From positions 3,520,501 through 3,584,500 of the forward strand of contig NZ_LCTZ01000002.1 in the NCBI RefSeq assembly GCF_001413955.1: 64,000 bases of DNA. Reading direction: 5' to 3'. The DNA is from Flagellimonas eckloniae (GTDB lineage: Bacteria; Bacteroidota; Bacteroidia; Flavobacteriales; Flavobacteriaceae). The position numbers and the translations under genes are program-made. Below are positions 36,020 through 45,253 of this stretch, in pieces; position 1 is the first letter of the stretch, and each line of letters begins with the position of its first letter. A model generated the notes under the pieces. The model worked only from the letters and a program-made list of their open reading frames with translations, did no database searches and was not told where the DNA came from.

Positions 36020-36955
36020 ATGAGTTTTCTTCAAATTGCAAGTTGGAACATTGAACACCTTTCAGGTAGCTCACGGGCTGCGGAAAAACAGAGTGCATTT
36101 GCCTTGGCAGATCATATCGAAATGGCGGGGGTAGACCTTATCGCTCTCCAGGAAGTATATGTCACCCCTCGGGACGAGGTAGTAAAGTTGTCGGAGAACC
36201 AGCCGGAAATCGAGAGCAGGGCCTTTTCGGAAAGGAGGAATTCGGACTTGGACATTGTCTGTTATTTATTGGAAGAGCACTTAAAGGCGCCATGGAAATA
36301 TGTTATCCTTCCCAATCGCAGATCTGGGGACAAGTCACAGTTGTGCGCAGTGATGTGGGACGATAAAAAAATGACCCTTGAGGATGTTCTACCGCTAGAT
36401 GTGGCTCACAAGGATGGTGATTTGAACCTTTGGGATCGTAAACCCCATGTGCTGTCCTTTTCGACTGAAATTGAAGTTTGGAGAAAATCCATCGATGGCG
36501 AATGGACAAAGGAATCTGAAGGTCGCACACTTTCGCTGGTTCCCATACATATGAAGTCGAACTACGGCGGGGTGACCAAGAACAGAAAGGTCAGGGCCAG
36601 TGAGGCCGTTACCCTTTGTGAGGCCTTAAATAAAGTTAGGAAGGATATCGATCCTAGTCTTATCATTCTTGGGGATACGAACATACTGCGCAATGATGAA
36701 CCAGCAATTGACACTATTGTGGAGAACGGGTTCATTGATTTGAACAACAATGATGGAGCTACCTATTGGAGCCGTGAATACAACGAATCCCCTTTTGACA
36801 GGATATTTGTAGCCGAAGAAAGGCCAGAGTTCAAATACAGCAGGCAGTACATTCTGCGTTCATCCGATCTCGGATTGCATGACCGACTGCTTTCCGATCA
36901 TTATATGATTAAGATAAGCGTCAAGAATTATGTGGACGATGCCGATCCAAGGTAG
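36020..36955 (+). CDS. Endonuclease/exonuclease/phosphatase-family protein
   Basis: This 311-residue protein has the metal-dependent phosphoesterase motifs in order: LQIASWNIEHLSG (~4-16), the ligand Glu in DLIALQEVY (~45), SLVPIHMKSN (~175), IILGDTNIL (~215), YNESPFDRIFV (~255) and LLSDHYMIKI (~295). It may cut nucleic acid or phosphate esters. No signal peptide is seen, so it is probably cytosolic. ATG 36020 sits at the domain start behind an A-rich leader. An ATG at 35981 preceded by GGAG is possible and would add 13 residues. A longer TTG start at 35933 is unlikely. Base composition is richer in GC than the flanking backbone, consistent with transfer. Confidence 0.78.
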   Translation: MSFLQIASWNIEHLSGSSRAAEKQSAFALADHIEMAGVDLIALQEVYVTPRDEVVKLSENQPEIESRAFSERRNSDLDIVCYLLEEHLKAPWKYVILPNRRSGDKSQLCAVMWDDKKMTLEDVLPLDVAHKDGDLNLWDRKPHVLSFSTEIEVWRKSIDGEWTKESEGRTLSLVPIHMKSNYGGVTKNRKVRASEAVTLCEALNKVRKDIDPSLIILGDTNILRNDEPAIDTIVENGFIDLNNNDGATYWSREYNESPFDRIFVAEERPEFKYSRQYILRSSDLGLHDRLLSDHYMIKISVKNYVDDADPR

Positions 36956-37046
36956 ACAATCCACAAGAGTGTCTTAATTTACCTTGGGGGGCGTTGACCA
37001 CCCATAATTATTTTTTAATTTCAACAAAAGTTCAAATATTGGTTTC

Positions 37047-37454
37047 ATGAAAAAAATGATAACACTGGTCTGTATCGCATTATGTACAACGGCAACCTAT
37101 TGCCAGATAACCTATGATAATTCCTGTACAGAAAAAGTACCTTTAAGTTTTACGAATGATAAAAGGGCGCAAGAAGCCTTTGAGGAACACGGAAAGCCCG
37201 GTCTCAACTATCTCAATTTATTACTGAACGAAAACGGCCTGAAATATATGGGGAGTGACCTTGATGAAGTTGAAGACCTTGAAAATGTTTTTGAGAAACC
37301 AAAAAAGAAATCGGGTTCAAATACCTTTGATGTGGTGATCGGACTTGAACGCGGTGCTCCAATGGACTATTTCAAAAGGCTGATATGTACGTTGAAAAAA
37401 CTGGGGCCGGGTAATATCGACTCCATCAATGTTTATTTCTACGACAGCAATTAA
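37047..37454 (+). CDS. Small exported protein of unknown family
   Basis: It is 135 residues with signal peptide MKKMITLVCIALCTTATYCQ. The mature part is acidic and contains three cysteines, including one shortly after the cleavage site and one near the end (YFKRLICTLKKLGPGN). I do not recognise the family. It lies 91 bp after the endonuclease-like gene on the same strand, with similar composition. Confidence 0.55.
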   Translation: MKKMITLVCIALCTTATYCQITYDNSCTEKVPLSFTNDKRAQEAFEEHGKPGLNYLNLLLNENGLKYMGSDLDEVEDLENVFEKPKKKSGSNTFDVVIGLERGAPMDYFKRLICTLKKLGPGNIDSINVYFYDSN

Positions 37455-37518
37455 GACAAGGAACCTGTTAAAGTACAATTCGATGTTAAAGCAACTTTCT
37501 TCCAAATAGTCAGCTACC

Positions 37519-37920
37519 ATGGGCAAACAAATAGATCTTGGTGTTGAAATAGACCATATCGAGTCATTGACCCGTGCCAATGGGAAGACGGCCATTTCAG
37601 AACTGATATGGAATACCCTTGATGCGGATGCCACGGAAATCCATATTGAATATCAAAAATCAAAACTCGGGAACGTAGCCTCCTTGCAAATCAAAGACAA
37701 CGGACATGGATTGGACTACTCTCAGGCCCAAGATGTCTTTGCCAAATTGGGCGGTTCCGATAAGAAAGTAAGTTGGACAAGTCCCAATGGGAGGCTTTAC
37801 CATGGCAAGGAGGGCAAGGGAAGGTACAAATCCCTCGCGCTAGGGGACTTGGTGGAGTTTACAAGCAAATACAAAAAAGGGAAGACTTATTTTAATGAAC
37901 AAAGGGACAAGATTTTATAA
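37519..37920 (+). pseudogene. Truncated GHKL (Hsp90/gyrase B/histidine-kinase-type) ATPase
   Basis: 133 codons remain. The N-box (AISELIWNTLDADATEIHIEY, with the Glu and Asn of the Bergerat fold) is at ~25-45. The G1 box (IKDNGHGLD) is at ~58 and the ATP lid (GKEGKGRYKSLALGD) at ~93. The frame then runs into the start of the next gene and stops at once (FNEQRDKIL). Such ATPases are normally 500 residues or more, so the 3' part is deleted and the ORF joins directly onto the PHP-domain gene. Complete relatives are often DNA-mismatch-repair, MORC or defence proteins. Confidence 0.75.
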
Positions 37921-38099
37921 CTGTGATTTCCAAGTCCACACGCCAAGAGACATTAATTGGTCAGGACCAAAGCCTGTTTCTGATGCAGACAGAAATGCAT
38001 ATGCTGATAGATTTGTATTAGCCTGTAGAGAAAAGGGTGTAAACGCAGTAGCCATAACTGACCATCACGACCTTGTATTTTTTCCTTACATCACTTGGT
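37895..38099 (+). pseudogene. Truncated PHP-domain (TrlF-like) protein, N-terminal fragment
   Basis: ATG 37895 begins MNKGTRFYNCDFQVHTPRD, followed by RNAYADRFVLACREKGVNAVAITDHHD at ~34-59. These are PHP metal-site motifs I and II (QVH, TDHHD). The homology ends after FFPYI (~66). The frame then reads TWSCIFC from the reverse of the integrase remnant and stops at 38116. Complete proteins of this kind are long PHP-ATPase fusions. The gene overlaps the truncated GHKL ATPase by 26 bp. Together they look like the scar of a deleted multi-gene system. Confidence 0.7.
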
Positions 38100-38273
38100 C
38101 TTGTATTTTCTGTTGATGCTTAGAGTTATTGTTGGTTGGCGCTTCATAGCCGGCGTCCCGTCCTTATTCTTTTTAGTAGGATGTTCGTAGGAATAATAGA
38201 CATACCATCTTTTGGATAGATCAAAATTTGGACCTCCATGATATATTCTTGGTTCTATAAATTTCCTTATCAT
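38091..38273 (-). pseudogene. Truncated tyrosine-type integrase (N-terminal part), adjacent to tRNA-fMet
   Basis: ATG 38273 starts MIRKFIEPRIYHGGPNFDLS, followed by RWYVYYSYEHP and ITLSINRKYKTK, then a stop at 38091. This is the N-terminal SAM-like region of Bacteroidota phage-type integrases (the xYHGG...DLSKRWYVYYS pattern). The core and catalytic domains are missing. An in-frame TTG at 38339 is rejected because it lies inside the terminator hairpin. The position, just inside the attachment site and reading away from the tRNA, is typical for the element's own integrase. Confidence 0.75.
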
Positions 38274-38318
38274 TCCAGTTGACTTGTACGCGGTAGTGTA
38301 TGCGTTCTGTAAGGTACT

Positions 38319-38369
38319 AAAAAAAGAATCCACTGACAATTGATTTAAACATCTGATTATCAGTGGATT
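38319..38369 (-). terminator. Terminator downstream of tRNA-fMet
   Basis: Perfect 10-bp arms AATCCACTGA (38327-38336) and TCAGTGGATT (38360-38369) form a hairpin. On the minus strand it is followed by a run of seven T (complement of the A-run at 38319-38325). It lies immediately after the tRNA 3' end. Confidence 0.75.
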
Positions 38370-38373
38370 TTAA

Positions 38374-38448
<75 letters not shown>

Positions 38449-38754
38449 ATGTGGACGGTAAATATACAACCGTTTTCCTATTATTTCCAAATTAGAGAGA
38501 CTTTGATTTGAAAAACGTAGTGAATTCAAATCAAATGTTCGAACTAATGCTCAGCCCGTCGAAGCATCTTTATCGGTTTACCTTGAATATCTTCTTGATT
38601 TGAAAATTGAAGCACATTCTATCAGATTCACTTGGAACGTCCCACGGTTTCATATTGTTCATAATTCACTGCTGAAATTGAGGATGTGATAAACAGGGGC
38701 TGTAAATTTTCGTCTCAATGGTAAGTTTTAATCGAAATAGCTACCTTCGAAACC
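38449..38754. promoter_or_regulatory. Intergenic region between tRNA-fMet and the symporter, with two promoter-like boxes
   Basis: On the minus strand, TTTG (complement of 38488-38491), 21 nt and TATATTTA (complement of 38459-38466) could be the -33 and -7 elements of tRNA-fMet. On the plus strand TACCTTCG at 38742-38749 resembles TAnnTTTG and ends 5 nt before the symporter ATG. No gene is seen in between. Confidence 0.4.
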
Positions 38755-40119
38755 ATGGAGCAACTCAATGACTTTTTAGTGAAGGCAATTTCAGGGACGG
38801 AATGGCCTATGTTCATCTTACTTATAGGTGGAGGATTATTACTGGTTTTGTATTCCAAATTTTTACCCTATCGCTATTTTGGACACGCCATTGCTATTGC
38901 TAGAGGTAAATATGATGATAAGAATGCCAAAGGCGATGTCAGCTCATTTCAAGCATTATCTGCTGCTGTTGCGGCAACCGTTGGCCTAGGAAATATTTCT
39001 GGGGTTGCAATTGCCATTCACGACGGAGGCCCCGGAGTGGTTTTTTGGATTTGGATGACAGCTCTTATAGGAATGGGCATTAAGTTCTATTCCTGTAGTT
39101 TGTCCATTATGTTCAGAGGGCAGGATTCCGAAGGAAAATTACAGGGAGGCCCCATGTTCTATATTACACAAGGTTTGGGGAAAAAATACAAGCCGTTGGC
39201 CATTTTCTTTTGTATTGCGGGAATATTTGGATTCTTGGGGGTTTTCACCGCCAATCAGTTTACGGAGACTTTTATGAGTGTAATTCAACCGTCAGACTCT
39301 TTGTTTGCCATGAGTGATTTCAATTGGAAACTAACCATAGGTTTCTTGCTTGCCATCATTACTTCATTTGTCATTTTTGGAGGATTGTCCAAAATAGCGA
39401 AAGTGGCTACTACCATTGTGCCATTTATGGTGATGGTGTATTTGATAGCTGTAATTGTGGTCATGGCCATGAATGCATCACAAATATTACCCTCTTTAAA
39501 ATTAATAATAGCCGAAGCATGGAATTTTAACACAGTGGTAACTGGTGGATTTTGGGGATTGGTTATCATTGGTGTTCGCAGGGCCATGTTTTCAAATGAG
39601 GCAGGTTTGGGTAGCGCCCCCATGTATCATGGCCAATCTAAAAACGAAGAACCCATTCGTGAAGGTTTGGTAGCCATGCTAGGTCCATTTATAGATACCA
39701 TTTTGGTGTGCACTTTTACGGCAGTGGTCTTAATTTTAAGTGGCGCTTATTTAGAAGATGGAAGCGGAATTGTAATGACCTTGAACGCATTTAATACTTC
39801 CCTTGGAAATTGGGGTGGTGTACTATTGATGGTCATTGTTTCCGCGTTCGCTCTTTCTACTTTATTTACATATTCGTATTACGGGGTAAAATGTTTATCA
39901 TTTTTAACCAATGCCAAAATAGGCAGATTCTATAATTGGTATTTTGTGGTTATGATTGTGTTTGCTGCGGTCGCATCCTTAGAATTGGTAAAGAATCTCA
40001 TAGACCTTTCATACGCTTTAATGGTTATTCCAAATATGATAGCCGTACTTTTGCTTGCCCCTAAAGTAAATGTGGCGGCTAAAACGTATTTTTCAAAATT
40101 GAAGAATGAAAAAGCATAG
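38755..40119 (+). CDS. Sodium:alanine symporter family (AGCS) transporter
   Basis: This is a 454-residue inner-membrane protein with about 10-11 helices. Family motifs include SSFQALSAAVAATVGLGNISG (~62-82), GPGVVFWIWMTALIGMGIKF (~90-110), GGPMFYITQGLG (~130) and RRAMFSNEAGLGSAPMYHG (~275-293), which are diagnostic of AGCS. It takes up alanine or glycine with sodium. The 3' end overlaps the era start by 14 bp, suggesting a shared transcript. Confidence 0.93.
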   Translation: MEQLNDFLVKAISGTEWPMFILLIGGGLLLVLYSKFLPYRYFGHAIAIARGKYDDKNAKGDVSSFQALSAAVAATVGLGNISGVAIAIHDGGPGVVFWIWMTALIGMGIKFYSCSLSIMFRGQDSEGKLQGGPMFYITQGLGKKYKPLAIFFCIAGIFGFLGVFTANQFTETFMSVIQPSDSLFAMSDFNWKLTIGFLLAIITSFVIFGGLSKIAKVATTIVPFMVMVYLIAVIVVMAMNASQILPSLKLIIAEAWNFNTVVTGGFWGLVIIGVRRAMFSNEAGLGSAPMYHGQSKNEEPIREGLVAMLGPFIDTILVCTFTAVVLILSGAYLEDGSGIVMTLNAFNTSLGNWGGVLLMVIVSAFALSTLFTYSYYGVKCLSFLTNAKIGRFYNWYFVVMIVFAAVASLELVKNLIDLSYALMVIPNMIAVLLLAPKVNVAAKTYFSKLKNEKA

Positions 40120-40990
40120 ATCAGGTTTTGTAAATATTATCGGAAACCCAAATGTGGGTAAATCCACTTTGATGAATGCTTTTGTGGGCGAAAAACTTTC
40201 CATTATCACGTCCAAGGCACAAACCACAAGACATCGGATTTTGGGAATTGTCAATGGGGATGATTTTCAGGTAATTCTGTCCGACACTCCTGGAATCATA
40301 AAACCAGCTTATGAGCTACAAAGCTCCATGATGGACTTTGTGAAATCGGCCTTTGAAGATGCAGATGTTTTATTGTATATGGTTGAGATTGGAGAAAAGG
40401 CATTGAAAGATGAGGCCTTCTTCAAAAAGATTCAAAACAGCAATATTCCGGTCTTGCTGCTTCTAAACAAGATAGACACTTCCGAGCAATCGGTTTTGGA
40501 AGAACAAATTCAGCACTGGCAAGATGTCCTTCCAAAGGCAGAACTACATCCCATTTCTGCATTGGAAAACTTTAATGTAAAGGAAGTTTTTGACAGGATT
40601 CTGGAATTACTTCCAGAAGCACCACCATATTATCCCAAAGACCAATTAACGGATAAACCAGAGCGTTTTTTTGTGAACGAAACCATTCGAGAGAAAATAT
40701 TGATGCACTATAAAAAAGAAATTCCCTATGCCGTTGAGGTGGAGACTGAGGAATTTTTTGAGGATGAAAAAATTATTAGAATCCGTTCTGTAATAATGGT
40801 TGAACGTGATACACAAAAGGGCATAATTATAGGGCATAAGGGTAGTGCGCTAAAAAGGGTAGGAGTGGAATCCAGAAAAGACCTTGAAAAATTCTTCGAT
40901 AAGCAGGTTCATATAGAACTCTACGTTAAGGTGAATAAAAATTGGCGCAGTAACTCAAGACAACTCAAACGTTTTGGTTACAATAGCTAA
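40106..40990 (+). CDS. era: GTPase Era
   Basis: This 294-residue ribosome-assembly GTPase binds the 3' end of 16S rRNA. The G domain has G1 GNPNVGKST (~13-21), the switch TTRHRILGIV, G3 DTPGI (~60) and G4 LLLNKID (~122). The C-terminal KH domain includes SVIMVERDTQKGIIIGHKGSALKRVG (~228-253, with the GxxG loop) and ends NWRSNSRQLKRFGY. Its length is normal. It overlaps the symporter by 14 bp, and the convergent membrane-protein gene by 4 bp. Confidence 0.96.
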   Translation: MKKHRSGFVNIIGNPNVGKSTLMNAFVGEKLSIITSKAQTTRHRILGIVNGDDFQVILSDTPGIIKPAYELQSSMMDFVKSAFEDADVLLYMVEIGEKALKDEAFFKKIQNSNIPVLLLLNKIDTSEQSVLEEQIQHWQDVLPKAELHPISALENFNVKEVFDRILELLPEAPPYYPKDQLTDKPERFFVNETIREKILMHYKKEIPYAVEVETEEFFEDEKIIRIRSVIMVERDTQKGIIIGHKGSALKRVGVESRKDLEKFFDKQVHIELYVKVNKNWRSNSRQLKRFGYNS

Positions 40991-41493
40991 TCAGTCTTTT
41001 TTAAAGTTGAAATTAAATCCCTCATATAGCCTTTTAATTGTTCCATTTGAGGTTTTCCTTTTGATTTTCCCAATCGCCCAAAAGCGTATAAGCTAAACCA
41101 GATAAGTATCAAAAAGACCATTCCAACGGCCCAAAATGTAATGTCATGGCCAAGAGAGTAGTTGGAGTATGCAAAAACTGCCAGAATAATAAAGAGGGTT
41201 CCAACCCCAAAGTGTAAGAACATAAAAAAGCTCCATAGTGTAGGGTTGGGTCCAAAAACACCATGTATTTTACTAATTCCATCTTCAAACGATGTAAGTT
41301 CTAAATGGAGTTGTGGGGTCCAAAAGGTGGTAGCCGACTTTTTAAACCTAATGTAAATGTGTTCATCCAATCGTTTTATCAAAAAAGGTTCCTTGGCACT
41401 TTTGTCAAAAAGTAACTTTAATTTTTCAATATCTTCTTTTAAAGAAACTTCAAAACGTGGACGCAAAACAATTTCATTGGCGAAATCACTCAT
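40987..41493 (-). CDS. Small membrane protein of unknown function
   Basis: It has 168 residues. An N-terminal soluble part (~1-85) is followed by two membrane helices (LWSFFMFLHFGVGTLFIILAVF, ~87-108; ITFWAVGMVFLILIWFSLYAFG, ~116-137) and a basic tail. Similar proteins beside era/der in Flavobacteriaceae are sometimes called 'GTP-binding protein', probably only from their neighbours, since no GTPase motif is present. It is divergent from der and convergent with era. Confidence 0.7.
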   Translation of the reverse strand: MSDFANEIVLRPRFEVSLKEDIEKLKLLFDKSAKEPFLIKRLDEHIYIRFKKSATTFWTPQLHLELTSFEDGISKIHGVFGPNPTLWSFFMFLHFGVGTLFIILAVFAYSNYSLGHDITFWAVGMVFLILIWFSLYAFGRLGKSKGKPQMEQLKGYMRDLISTLKKTD

Positions 41494-41563
41494 AACTAAT
41501 TGAAATTGATTAAAAAAGGTATCATTTTTTCTTCATAAATAGTGGTATTTTTGCCAAAATTTA

Positions 41564-42871
41564 ATGCGGATGGGTGCTATTGTAGCTATTGTGGGAAGAC
41601 CAAATGTGGGTAAATCCACTTTCTTTAATCGATTAATTCAACGTCGCGAAGCCATCGTGGACGCTGTAAGTGGTGTTACACGTGATCGTCACTACGGAAA
41701 AAGTGATTGGAACGGGAAAGAATTTTCATTAATAGATACTGGAGGGTATGTGGTTGGTAGTGATGATATCTTTGAGCAGGAAATCGACAAACAAGTAGAA
41801 CTCGCTATTGATGAAGCTGATGCCATTATTTTTATGGTTGATGTAGAGTCTGGAGTTACTGGGATGGATGAAGATGTATCCAAGTTGCTTCGTAAAGTGG
41901 ATAAACCCATTTTCCTTGCTGTTAATAAAGTTGACAACGCCCAACGAGAAACCGATGCAGTGGAATTTTACGCATTGGGACTTGGGGATTACTATACCTT
42001 ATCGAGTATAAATGGAAGTGGAACAGGGGAGCTATTGGATGCACTGGTCAAAGAACTTCCAGAAGTTGAAGAAGAAGAAAGTGACTTGCCAAGATTTGCG
42101 GTTGTAGGAAGACCCAATGCCGGAAAATCATCTTTTATAAATGCCCTGATAGGAGAGGATAGATACATTGTTACTGATATCGCGGGAACAACTCGCGATA
42201 GTATCGATACAAAATACAACAGATTTGGATTTGAGTTTAATTTAGTGGATACCGCTGGAATCCGTAGAAAAGCCAAAGTAAAGGAAGATCTGGAGTTTTA
42301 TTCGGTGATGAGGTCCGTAAGGGCCATTGAGCACTGTGATGTCTGTATATTATTGGTGGATGCCACACGTGGGTTTGATGGACAAGTACAGAACATCTTT
42401 TGGTTAGCACAACGGAACCACAAAGGAGTGGTAATTTTGGTGAACAAATGGGATTTGGTTGAAAAAGAAACCAATTCCGTTAAAGAATACACGCAAAAAA
42501 TTAAAAAGGCCATAGAACCTTTTGATGATGTGCCGATTCTTTTCATTTCCGTGTTGACTAAACAGCGCATTTTTAAAGCGATTGAAACCGCTGTGGATGT
42601 CTATAAAAATCGTTCAAAAAAAGTGGTTACCCGAAAATTGAACGACATCATGTTGCCCATAATTGAGAAAACATCACCACCTGCTTATAAGGGAAAATTT
42701 GTAAAAATAAAGTTCTGTACCCAACTGCCAACACCTTATCCGCAATTTGCTTTTTTCTGTAATCTACCGCAGTACGTACGCGAACCTTACAAACGTTTTT
42801 TAGAAAACCAATTGCGGGAGAACTTTGACTTTAGCGGAGTGCCTATTACTGTTTTTATGCGTAAGAAATAG
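41564..42871 (+). CDS. der: Ribosome-assembly GTPase Der (EngA)
   Basis: This 435-residue GTPase has two tandem G domains needed for 50S assembly. Domain 1 has GRPNVGKST (~11-19), DTGGY (~58) and NKVD (~120). Domain 2 has GRPNAGKSS (~182), [19 protein letters not shown] (~229) and NKWDLVEK (~301). The KH-like C-terminus is [20 protein letters not shown]. The start may be ATG 41564 or ATG 41570 ([16 protein letters not shown]), two codons later. A TATTTTTG box lies at 41546-41553. Confidence 0.96.
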   Translation: MRMGAIVAIVGRPNVGKSTFFNRLIQRREAIVDAVSGVTRDRHYGKSDWNGKEFSLIDTGGYVVGSDDIFEQEIDKQVELAIDEADAIIFMVDVESGVTGMDEDVSKLLRKVDKPIFLAVNKVDNAQRETDAVEFYALGLGDYYTLSSINGSGTGELLDALVKELPEVEEEESDLPRFAVVGRPNAGKSSFINALIGEDRYIVTDIAGTTRDSIDTKYNRFGFEFNLVDTAGIRRKAKVKEDLEFYSVMRSVRAIEHCDVCILLVDATRGFDGQVQNIFWLAQRNHKGVVILVNKWDLVEKETNSVKEYTQKIKKAIEPFDDVPILFISVLTKQRIFKAIETAVDVYKNRSKKVVTRKLNDIMLPIIEKTSPPAYKGKFVKIKFCTQLPTPYPQFAFFCNLPQYVREPYKRFLENQLRENFDFSGVPITVFMRKK

Positions 42872-42875
42872 AGAC

Positions 42876-45245
42876 CTAGTTCTCCGAAGCTAATTTTACA
42901 GCTAATTTTTGTTGAATGCGATTGCCTTCATCGTCAACTACGGTCAATACATATTCTCCAGGCTTAATTTGATAAATCAGTTCATGAAAATTTTCGGTAG
43001 TGCCGATGTAAGTCTCATCCAAATACCAATACACAGTACTTTCTCCTTGTTGATGCACCAGCTTGAATATGATTTCAGTTGTATTGTTGCCCAGGTCTTT
43101 TGGAAGCAAAACTTCCTCATTTTTCTTGGGATAGATAAATTCCATAAACTGTACTTCTGAAATAGAACATCCTTGTAAATAAGTAGGCAAAGGCCTATAA
43201 TTTGGATTTGAAGTAGCATAATAATATTCAATTACAGGAGTAAGGGTAAACCAATTTTTTGCTATCATATCCTCTAGTGGATAACACTCAGAATTTACCC
43301 TAAACGCCTTTGAAGCATCCAAGAAAATTTGTTTATGGTAAGGACATTGCTTGCTTTTTATTCCATTATTTGGGAGCAGCTCTTTCTTGATATTATCACA
43401 GAAAGAGGAAGCGAGATGTCCACTTTGCGCGCAGATTTCCATTTCAGTCAGATCATCAAACGGTTGCTGAAACCAACTGCTATTGGGTAATATATCCAGG
43501 ATATCAAAAAGAATGGGTGCCGCGGCGGTAATTCCTGTTAATCCAGGTCTTCCTTCGCCATCGGCATTTCCTGCCCAAACACCAATGGCATATTTTTGGG
43601 TTACTCCAACGGCCCAAGCATCTTTAAAACCAAAACTGGTTCCTGTTTTCCATGCAATACGTTTAGAAGAATCAAAAAATTGCCAATTTTCGTCACCTTC
43701 CGGTCTATTTACTTCTTGTAGTGATTTGAAGGTATGGTAAATCGCTCCTGCATTTATAACAGGAGCTTCAAATTGCTGCTCCCCAAAATCGATTTTAGTG
43801 TTCAGCAAGTAACTGGGTTCTACAAATTCATTCGTGCGATACGTACTAGAATTGGATTCAAAATAATTTAAAGTTGAAGCGGCCGATGCATACGTTTTGG
43901 TAAGACCCCATAGTGAGCTTTCTGCTCCACCTAAAATTAATGCCAAACCGTAATGACTGGAAGGGCTATTCAATTTCAAGTTCATTTTATGAAGTTTGTT
44001 ATAAAATTTTTGAAGCCCATATTGTCGCAATAACCGAACTGCGGGCACATTTAATGAACGGGAAAGAGCTCTACTGGCTGGTACAACGCCAGAGTGTTTT
44101 TTATTGAAGTTTTTTGGATTGTAACCATTGATTACAGTTGGAATGTCTTTTACCAAAGTATTAGGCAACAATTGGCCTTCATGCATAAGTGAAGCAAAAA
44201 GAAAAGGTTTTAAAGTGCTACCGGCACTTCGATTTTTGGTGATGATATCTACGTAGTTTCCGTGTTGTTTTCCCGAAGGAGAATTGCCCACATAGCTTAA
44301 AACCTTTCGGGTTTCCACATCCAAAATTAAAATGGCAAGGTTATGGATTTCGTTACCTTTTAATCGTTGGTAATGTCGTTCTGCCACAATATTTGCTTGA
44401 TACTGCAAATGTCTATCAATCGAAGTCTGTATTCGTTTGCCTCGGTGCTCTTTTTTAATCCGTTCTGTAAGATGTGGCGTTATATTGGGCAAAGCAATGG
44501 GTTTTTGTGGTAAAGGTTCTGCAATGGCCAGTTCATAGGTAGTTTCATCGATATGGTTTTCACTCCATAATTTTTTGAGCAACCGATTACGTTTCTTCAG
44601 GAGCAATTGTTCATTTCTGCCTGGAAAAATAAGCGATGGCGCATTGGGCAAAACAGCCAATGTAGCTGACTGACCCCAACTTAATTCTTGTGCGGGAATT
44701 CCAAAGTAACGCCATGAAGCGGTTTCTAAGCCTACTACATTACCGCCATAAGGCGTATGCGTGGCATACAGTTTTAGAATATCTTCCTTGGAATAGCGCA
44801 ACTCTAGTCTAGTTGCCATGAAGATTTCAATGCATTTTTCAATATAGGTTCGACGCTTGTTTTTTCTGCTCAACCGTATAACTTGTTGGGTAATGGTACT
44901 TCCTCCTCTTCGCGTATCCTTGGTGAGGTTATGCTTTATGGCATTAAAAATAGAAATCGGATTAAAACCGGGATGGTGATAGAAATATTCATCTTCGAAA
45001 AGTAAAATACTTTGTTTAAAACGTTCTGGAATGGAATCCATTTCAGGAAAACGCCATTGCCCGTCACTTGCAATTCGCGCCCCGATCAATACATTATCAG
45101 AACTGGTGACTACAGTCGAGGTTGGGTCTTTAAAAAGTTGTTTGGGTAAACAGAAAAACCAAAACAAGAAAAGAATGAGAACAACCGAAAGTTTAATTCG
45201 GTGTTTCAGTATAATTTTCTTCAATGCCAATAAAAAAACCTTCAT
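42876..45245 (-). CDS. pbpC: Penicillin-binding protein 1C (bifunctional peptidoglycan synthase)
   Basis: This 789-residue inner-membrane enzyme has an N-terminal anchor (~18-36). The GT51 glycosyltransferase domain has EDEYFYHHPGFNP (~87), RRGGSTITQQVIRLS (~110-124) and RTYIEKCIEIFMATRLE. The transpeptidase domain has SAGSTLKPFLFASL (active-site Ser, STLK, ~355), SRSLN (SxN, ~405) and AWKTGTSFG (KTG, ~545). The C-terminus is the PBP1C-specific domain (~690-789). It lies 8 bp after the large A2M lipoprotein gene, the same partnership as E. coli yfhM-pbpC. Confidence 0.94.
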   Translation of the reverse strand: MKVFLLALKKIILKHRIKLSVVLILFLFWFFCLPKQLFKDPTSTVVTSSDNVLIGARIASDGQWRFPEMDSIPERFKQSILLFEDEYFYHHPGFNPISIFNAIKHNLTKDTRRGGSTITQQVIRLSRKNKRRTYIEKCIEIFMATRLELRYSKEDILKLYATHTPYGGNVVGLETASWRYFGIPAQELSWGQSATLAVLPNAPSLIFPGRNEQLLLKKRNRLLKKLWSENHIDETTYELAIAEPLPQKPIALPNITPHLTERIKKEHRGKRIQTSIDRHLQYQANIVAERHYQRLKGNEIHNLAILILDVETRKVLSYVGNSPSGKQHGNYVDIITKNRSAGSTLKPFLFASLMHEGQLLPNTLVKDIPTVINGYNPKNFNKKHSGVVPASRALSRSLNVPAVRLLRQYGLQKFYNKLHKMNLKLNSPSSHYGLALILGGAESSLWGLTKTYASAASTLNYFESNSSTYRTNEFVEPSYLLNTKIDFGEQQFEAPVINAGAIYHTFKSLQEVNRPEGDENWQFFDSSKRIAWKTGTSFGFKDAWAVGVTQKYAIGVWAGNADGEGRPGLTGITAAAPILFDILDILPNSSWFQQPFDDLTEMEICAQSGHLASSFCDNIKKELLPNNGIKSKQCPYHKQIFLDASKAFRVNSECYPLEDMIAKNWFTLTPVIEYYYATSNPNYRPLPTYLQGCSISEVQFMEFIYPKKNEEVLLPKDLGNNTTEIIFKLVHQQGESTVYWYLDETYIGTTENFHELIYQIKPGEYVLTVVDDEGNRIQQKLAVKLASEN

Positions 45246-45253
45246 TTACAACA

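Noticed and set aside
35816..36058. 80-codon minus-strand frame left of the endonuclease-like gene
   Set aside because: It runs into the start of the endonuclease-like gene on the other strand and shows no family features.
38274..38339. N-terminal extension of the integrase remnant from a TTG start
   Set aside because: The extension starts inside the tRNA terminator hairpin, and the conserved integrase sequence begins only after ATG 38273.
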